NCBI GenBank assembly: GCA_964397045.1
Contig: CAYNHF010000047.1
Span: 138,911 to 202,910 of the forward strand
Reading direction: 5' to 3'
Origin: CAYNHF01 sp964397045
Lineage (GTDB): Bacteria > Actinomycetota > Acidimicrobiia > Spongiisociales > UBA5794
DNA: 64,000 nucleotides
The position numbers were made by a program, and so were the translations under genes. Within the stretch, counting starts at the first letter, position 1; each line of letters begins with the position of its first letter. Below are positions 62,145-64,000 of the stretch, piece after piece. The notes under the pieces are model-generated. The model had not been told where the DNA came from. It did not search any database and saw nothing but the letters and a program-made list of their open reading frames with translations.

Positions 62145-62897
62145 ATGGACTGGAGCGTCCAAGTGCTAGGGCCCGTGCAGGTCGAGACACCTGCGGGGCT
62201 CGTCCCGATTGGGGGTCGGAGAAGCCGCACCCTCCTGGCTGCTCTCGTCATCGGAGTCGGGCGCGACGTATCTCAAGACACTCTCATCGAAGCCGTCTGG
62301 GGATCCCAGCCACCACCGCACGCCACGGCTGCCCTGCAGAGTCATGTCTCGAAACTGCGCCACGTGCTCGGGGTGAACTCCATCGTCACCGAGGACCACA
62401 GCTACCGGCTCGTGGCCGACTGCGACCAGATCGACGCCTGTCGCTTCCAACGCGACATCCAGCAGGCGGCGTCCGTTCTCCCCGCCGACCCGACAGCAGC
62501 CAGAACGCTCGTGCGAGAGGCGACGGAGCTCTGGCGAGGAGCACCCTTCGGCGAGCTCTCCGACGAGGAGTTCTGCTATCTGGAAACCCAACGTCTCGGC
62601 GAACTACGGCGCACCGGCGAAGAGATCGAACTCGAAGCAGGCCTTGCACTCGGGATGGACTCCGAGACGGTGCCTGCGCTTCAAGCGGCAGTGGTGGGCG
62701 AGCCGTATCGGGAGCGCCGTTGGTACCTGCTGATCTACGCGCTGGCACGATCCGGCCGCCGAGTCGAGGCGCTCCGCGTCCACAACGACCTCGCCATGAC
62801 CCTTGGAGCCGTCGGGCTGGCTCCCACGCATGCATTCGACGATCTCGCCGCCATGGTTGCCGCGGGTGATCCGCTGCCTCCGCTAGCAACCGTATGA
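62145..62897 (+). CDS. Short AfsR/SARP-family transcriptional regulator
   Basis: 250 aa: an OmpR-like winged helix (VQVLGPVQVETPAG; SQDTLIEAVWGSQPPPHATAALQSHVSKLRHVLG) and a bacterial transcriptional activation domain (residues about 95-245), with no ATPase or TPR part. Divergent from the DVAxLNxAG repeat membrane protein, a likely target. Confidence 0.88.
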   Translation: MDWSVQVLGPVQVETPAGLVPIGGRRSRTLLAALVIGVGRDVSQDTLIEAVWGSQPPPHATAALQSHVSKLRHVLGVNSIVTEDHSYRLVADCDQIDACRFQRDIQQAASVLPADPTAARTLVREATELWRGAPFGELSDEEFCYLETQRLGELRRTGEEIELEAGLALGMDSETVPALQAAVVGEPYRERRWYLLIYALARSGRRVEALRVHNDLAMTLGAVGLAPTHAFDDLAAMVAAGDPLPPLATV

Positions 62898-63119
62898 GCG
62901 CCAATCAGGCCAATTCTCTCGCCGGGTTTGTTTCGAGCCAGACCTTGTGGCGCGTTGACGGGTATCCGCAGATGACAATCGGCCCTGTCCTCATGGTGCC
63001 CTGCGGTCATCATCCGAGCCCGGCGCCCACTCCTGCAACAACCGCGACTGGCCTGCTCGCGCGGCGCTACGACTTGCCTGCCGCGAACGCGGTGCAACGC
63101 GCATTCGTCTCGATCGAGT

Positions 63120-63443
63120 TCAGGAGGCAGCACTAGCTGCTGCGAATGCTGCCGCAAGTTGGTCGGTGGTCGGGGCACCCGCGAGCCCTGCCGGCGTTCG
63201 ATACACGCGACACGCGAGCCCCACGGGAGTGGATCCGTCGAAGAAAGGGTCGCTGCCGTCAATGAGAACTGTGGGCGAACCTCGGAACTGCCAGCGTTCG
63301 GCATCCGCCGGGGTCTCGACCCTGACCAACTCCGGTTCACTGCCGCATGGCATCAGCGCCTGCGCCAGCCGCGCGGTTGCCTCCCAATTCGGGCAGTCAT
63401 CGAAGTAGAGCACCTGTACTCGCACAACGGTCACCAACCACAT
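63120..63443 (-). CDS. Thioredoxin-fold protein, single-cysteine-pair motif DDCPNW
   Basis: A 107-aa protein reading VQVLYFDDCPNWEATARLAQAL, then VETPADAERWQFRGSPTVLIDGSDPF and PVGLACRVYRTPAGLAGAP. This matches small thioredoxin-like proteins with one N-terminal cysteine and a cis-Pro in RGSPT. Redox role expected, partner unknown. ATG 63443 has AAGGTG upstream; further GTG starts at 63434 and 63425 are possible. Divergent from the GH13 gene. Confidence 0.75.
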   Translation of the reverse strand: MWLVTVVRVQVLYFDDCPNWEATARLAQALMPCGSEPELVRVETPADAERWQFRGSPTVLIDGSDPFFDGSTPVGLACRVYRTPAGLAGAPTTDQLAAAFAAASAAS

Positions 63444-63491
63444 GCGTCGCACCTTGATTCCCACCTGCGCGCTTGTAGGTAGCCTCACCGC

Positions 63492-64000
63492 ATGAGCGAG
63501 GCACCGTGGTGGCAAACCGCCGTCATTTACCAGATCTACCCACGCAGTTTCCTCGACTCGAACGGCGACGGCGTCGGAGATCTCCCCGGCATCACCAGCA
63601 GACTCGACTACCTCGCCACCGACCTCGACGTCGATGCCATCTGGATCTCGCCCTTCTATCGATCTCCAATGGCCGACTTCGGATACGACGTCGCCGACTA
63701 CTGCGACGTGAATCCGCTCTTCGGCACGTTGCGCGATTTCGATGCCCTTCTCGCCGCAGCTCACAATCGCGGACTGCGGGTGATCATCGACTGGGTTCCC
63801 AACCACACCTCCGATCAGCATCCTTGGTTCCAGGCATCTCGCTCCTCCCCCACCGACCCGAAGCGGGACTGGTACGTCTGGCGCGACGCCAAGGCTGACG
63901 GCACGACACCGAACAACTGGCAGGGCAACTTCGGTGGACCGGCGTGGGAATGGGATGAGCGAACCGGCCAGTACTACCTCCACTCGTTCCTTCCCGAGCA
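63492..64000 (+). CDS. GH13 alpha-glucosidase (partial, cut by window end)
   Basis: The first 169 codons of a GH13 enzyme: WWQTAVIYQIYPRSFLDSNGDGVGDLPGI, then DAIWISPFYRSPMADFGYDV and IIDWVPNHTSDQHPWF. The PNHTSDQHPWF form and a WQGNFGGPAWEWDERTGQYYLHSF segment point to alpha-glucosidase/oligo-1,6-glucosidase rather than trehalose synthase. The catalytic residues lie beyond the window. Together with trehalose synthase and the broken binding-protein gene it suggests alpha-glucoside use. Confidence 0.88.
   Translation, partial: MSEAPWWQTAVIYQIYPRSFLDSNGDGVGDLPGITSRLDYLATDLDVDAIWISPFYRSPMADFGYDVADYCDVNPLFGTLRDFDALLAAAHNRGLRVIIDWVPNHTSDQHPWFQASRSSPTDPKRDWYVWRDAKADGTTPNNWQGNFGGPAWEWDERTGQYYLHSFLPE

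Noticed and set aside
62894..63136. 80-codon frame overlapping the short SARP stop by ATGA
   Set aside because: The 4-bp overlap is attractive, but the codon composition is not clearly coding, the product matches nothing and it runs into the convergent thioredoxin-fold gene.
63444..63983. Extension of the thioredoxin-fold gene to 287 codons on the minus strand
   Set aside because: The extra 180 codons are antisense to the GH13 gene. The ATG at 63443 has a ribosome binding site and the domain starts right after it.
1..64000. CRISPR arrays, insertion sequences with transposases, rRNA genes
   Set aside because: No regularly spaced repeats, no transposase-like genes and no rRNA stretches were seen anywhere in the window.

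Overview
The window is high-GC DNA with densely packed genes, many GTG/TTG starts and strong GGAGG-type ribosome binding sites. It carries AfsR/SARP regulators, a CtpE-like P-type ATPase, a trehalose synthase and a SepX/GLPR-like protein beside moeA. Together these suggest a high-GC actinobacterium, possibly of the Acidimicrobiia; there is no rRNA or marker gene to settle this.

0-20.5 kb: a catabolic island that looks built to strip N-methyl groups from an amine or amino acid. On the minus strand run an aldehyde dehydrogenase, a GcvT-type aminomethyltransferase, three overlapping or closely spaced paralogous FAD oxidoreductases (PYROXD2/phytoene-desaturase-like) and a MOSC protein. On the plus strand lie two dimethylglycine/sarcosine-dehydrogenase-GcvT fusions flanking a DAO-type oxidase. 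They face a trimethylamine-dehydrogenase homologue, which is divergent from a kinase-PLP phospho-lyase fusion. An Lrp/AsnC regulator opens the window. Expected products are methylene-tetrahydrofolate, formaldehyde or other aldehydes, and ammonia; the substrate is unknown.

20.6-38 kb: housekeeping and envelope genes. They include tRNA-Ala(CGC), a tight operon plsY-moeA-moaC-moaB followed by a SepX/GLPR-like membrane protein and a translin homologue, MTA phosphorylase, a SAF-domain protein, uppP, a thioredoxin with a basic insert, a HAD phosphatase, a CtpE-like ATPase, a NYN-LOTUS protein, an agmatinase-family ureohydrolase, a TetR/MFS efflux pair, a TlpA-like protein and a GNAT enzyme.

38-50.7 kb: signalling. 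There are three sensor histidine kinases without response regulators nearby, an ECF sigma factor translationally coupled to a membrane-anchored Ig-like protein, a cytoplasmic-looking S10 carboxypeptidase, an alpha-oxoamine synthase and a lipoprotein.

50.9-57.8 kb: a decayed insertion region. It holds a partial copy of the 5' half of tRNA-Arg(CCT), a truncated and frameshifted alpha-glucoside-type binding protein, a large SARP/NB-ARC/TPR regulator, a secreted HExxH protein, a 3'-half relic of tRNA-Arg(ACG), a small phage-type gene, a tyrosine integrase broken by an 11-bp tandem duplication, the intact tRNA-Arg(CCT), and a duplicate of that tRNA's 3' end.

58-64 kb: an EamA transporter, trehalose synthase, GNAT, a membrane protein with DVAxLNxAG repeats, a short SARP regulator, a thioredoxin-fold protein and the start of a GH13 alpha-glucosidase cut by the window edge. 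The binding-protein pseudogene may be a leftover of an alpha-glucoside uptake system.
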